From: PALSA-1355 sp041499515
Lineage (GTDB): Bacteria > Planctomycetota > Planctomycetia > Pirellulales > PALSA-1355
DNA: 6,790 nucleotides
Assembly: GCA_041499515.1 (NCBI GenBank)
Contig: JBGQKM010000301.1
Span: 1-6,790, forward strand
Reading direction: 5' to 3'
This document shows positions 6,774 to 6,790 of this stretch, piece by piece. Each line of letters starts with the position of its first letter. The stretch's first letter is position 1. The translations under genes and the position numbers were made by a program. The notes beneath the pieces were generated by a model. The model did no database searches, had not been told where the DNA came from, and saw only the letters and a program-made list of their open reading frames with translations.

Positions 6774-6790
6774 AAAAACGGACGCGAGGC

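Noticed and set aside
6745..6790. AAAGGAGG followed by ATG at 6771 as the start of a plus-strand gene
   Set aside because: The spacing of 18 bases is too long, and only a few codons are visible before the window ends.

Overview
The window is about 6.8 kb of GC-rich, gene-dense bacterial chromosome. The best guess for the host is a planctomycete (Pirellulales-like). That rests on high GC, several leading genes without a Shine-Dalgarno site, a HisRS of the type that carries the QCDFD motif, and a nuclease-like protein that I remember, without being able to check, as a common planctomycete hypothetical. No sign of phage, insertion sequence, CRISPR, rRNA or tRNA was found.

Left part (1-3010, minus strand): the first three genes of a branched-chain amino acid (HAAT/Liv type) ABC importer, in the order binding protein (livK-like), permease (livH), permease (livM, cut by the window edge). 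The operon has a very good sigma70-type promoter (TTGACT, 17-base spacer, TACAAT), a leader of about 69 nt containing a repeated 12-mer and a U8 tract, a GC-rich hairpin between livK and livH, and an ATGA overlap between livH and livM. The two ATPase genes (livG, livF) are expected beyond base 1 but are not visible.

Middle (3176-4387, plus strand): a complete DegT/DnrJ/EryC1/StrS-family PLP aminotransferase, probably making an amino-sugar for a surface glycan. It is divergent from the liv operon across a 269-bp spacer. Its 3' end is convergent with the next gene, and the stop codons interlock in one CTAG.

Right part (4384-6735, minus strand): histidyl-tRNA synthetase (hisS, GTG start), a 211-bp spacer with a GC-rich palindrome, then a two-gene unit joined by another ATGA overlap. 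The unit encodes a PD-(D/E)xK-nuclease-like protein and a 92-residue membrane protein. It is the least explained part of the window and the best candidate for undescribed biology. The rest is ordinary transport, glycan and translation housekeeping.

No gene-free stretch exceeds 300 bases. The two real spacers (2907-3175 and 5193-5403) are described in the features. The long plus-strand open frames opposite livK, livH and hisS are antisense shadows of GC-rich genes.
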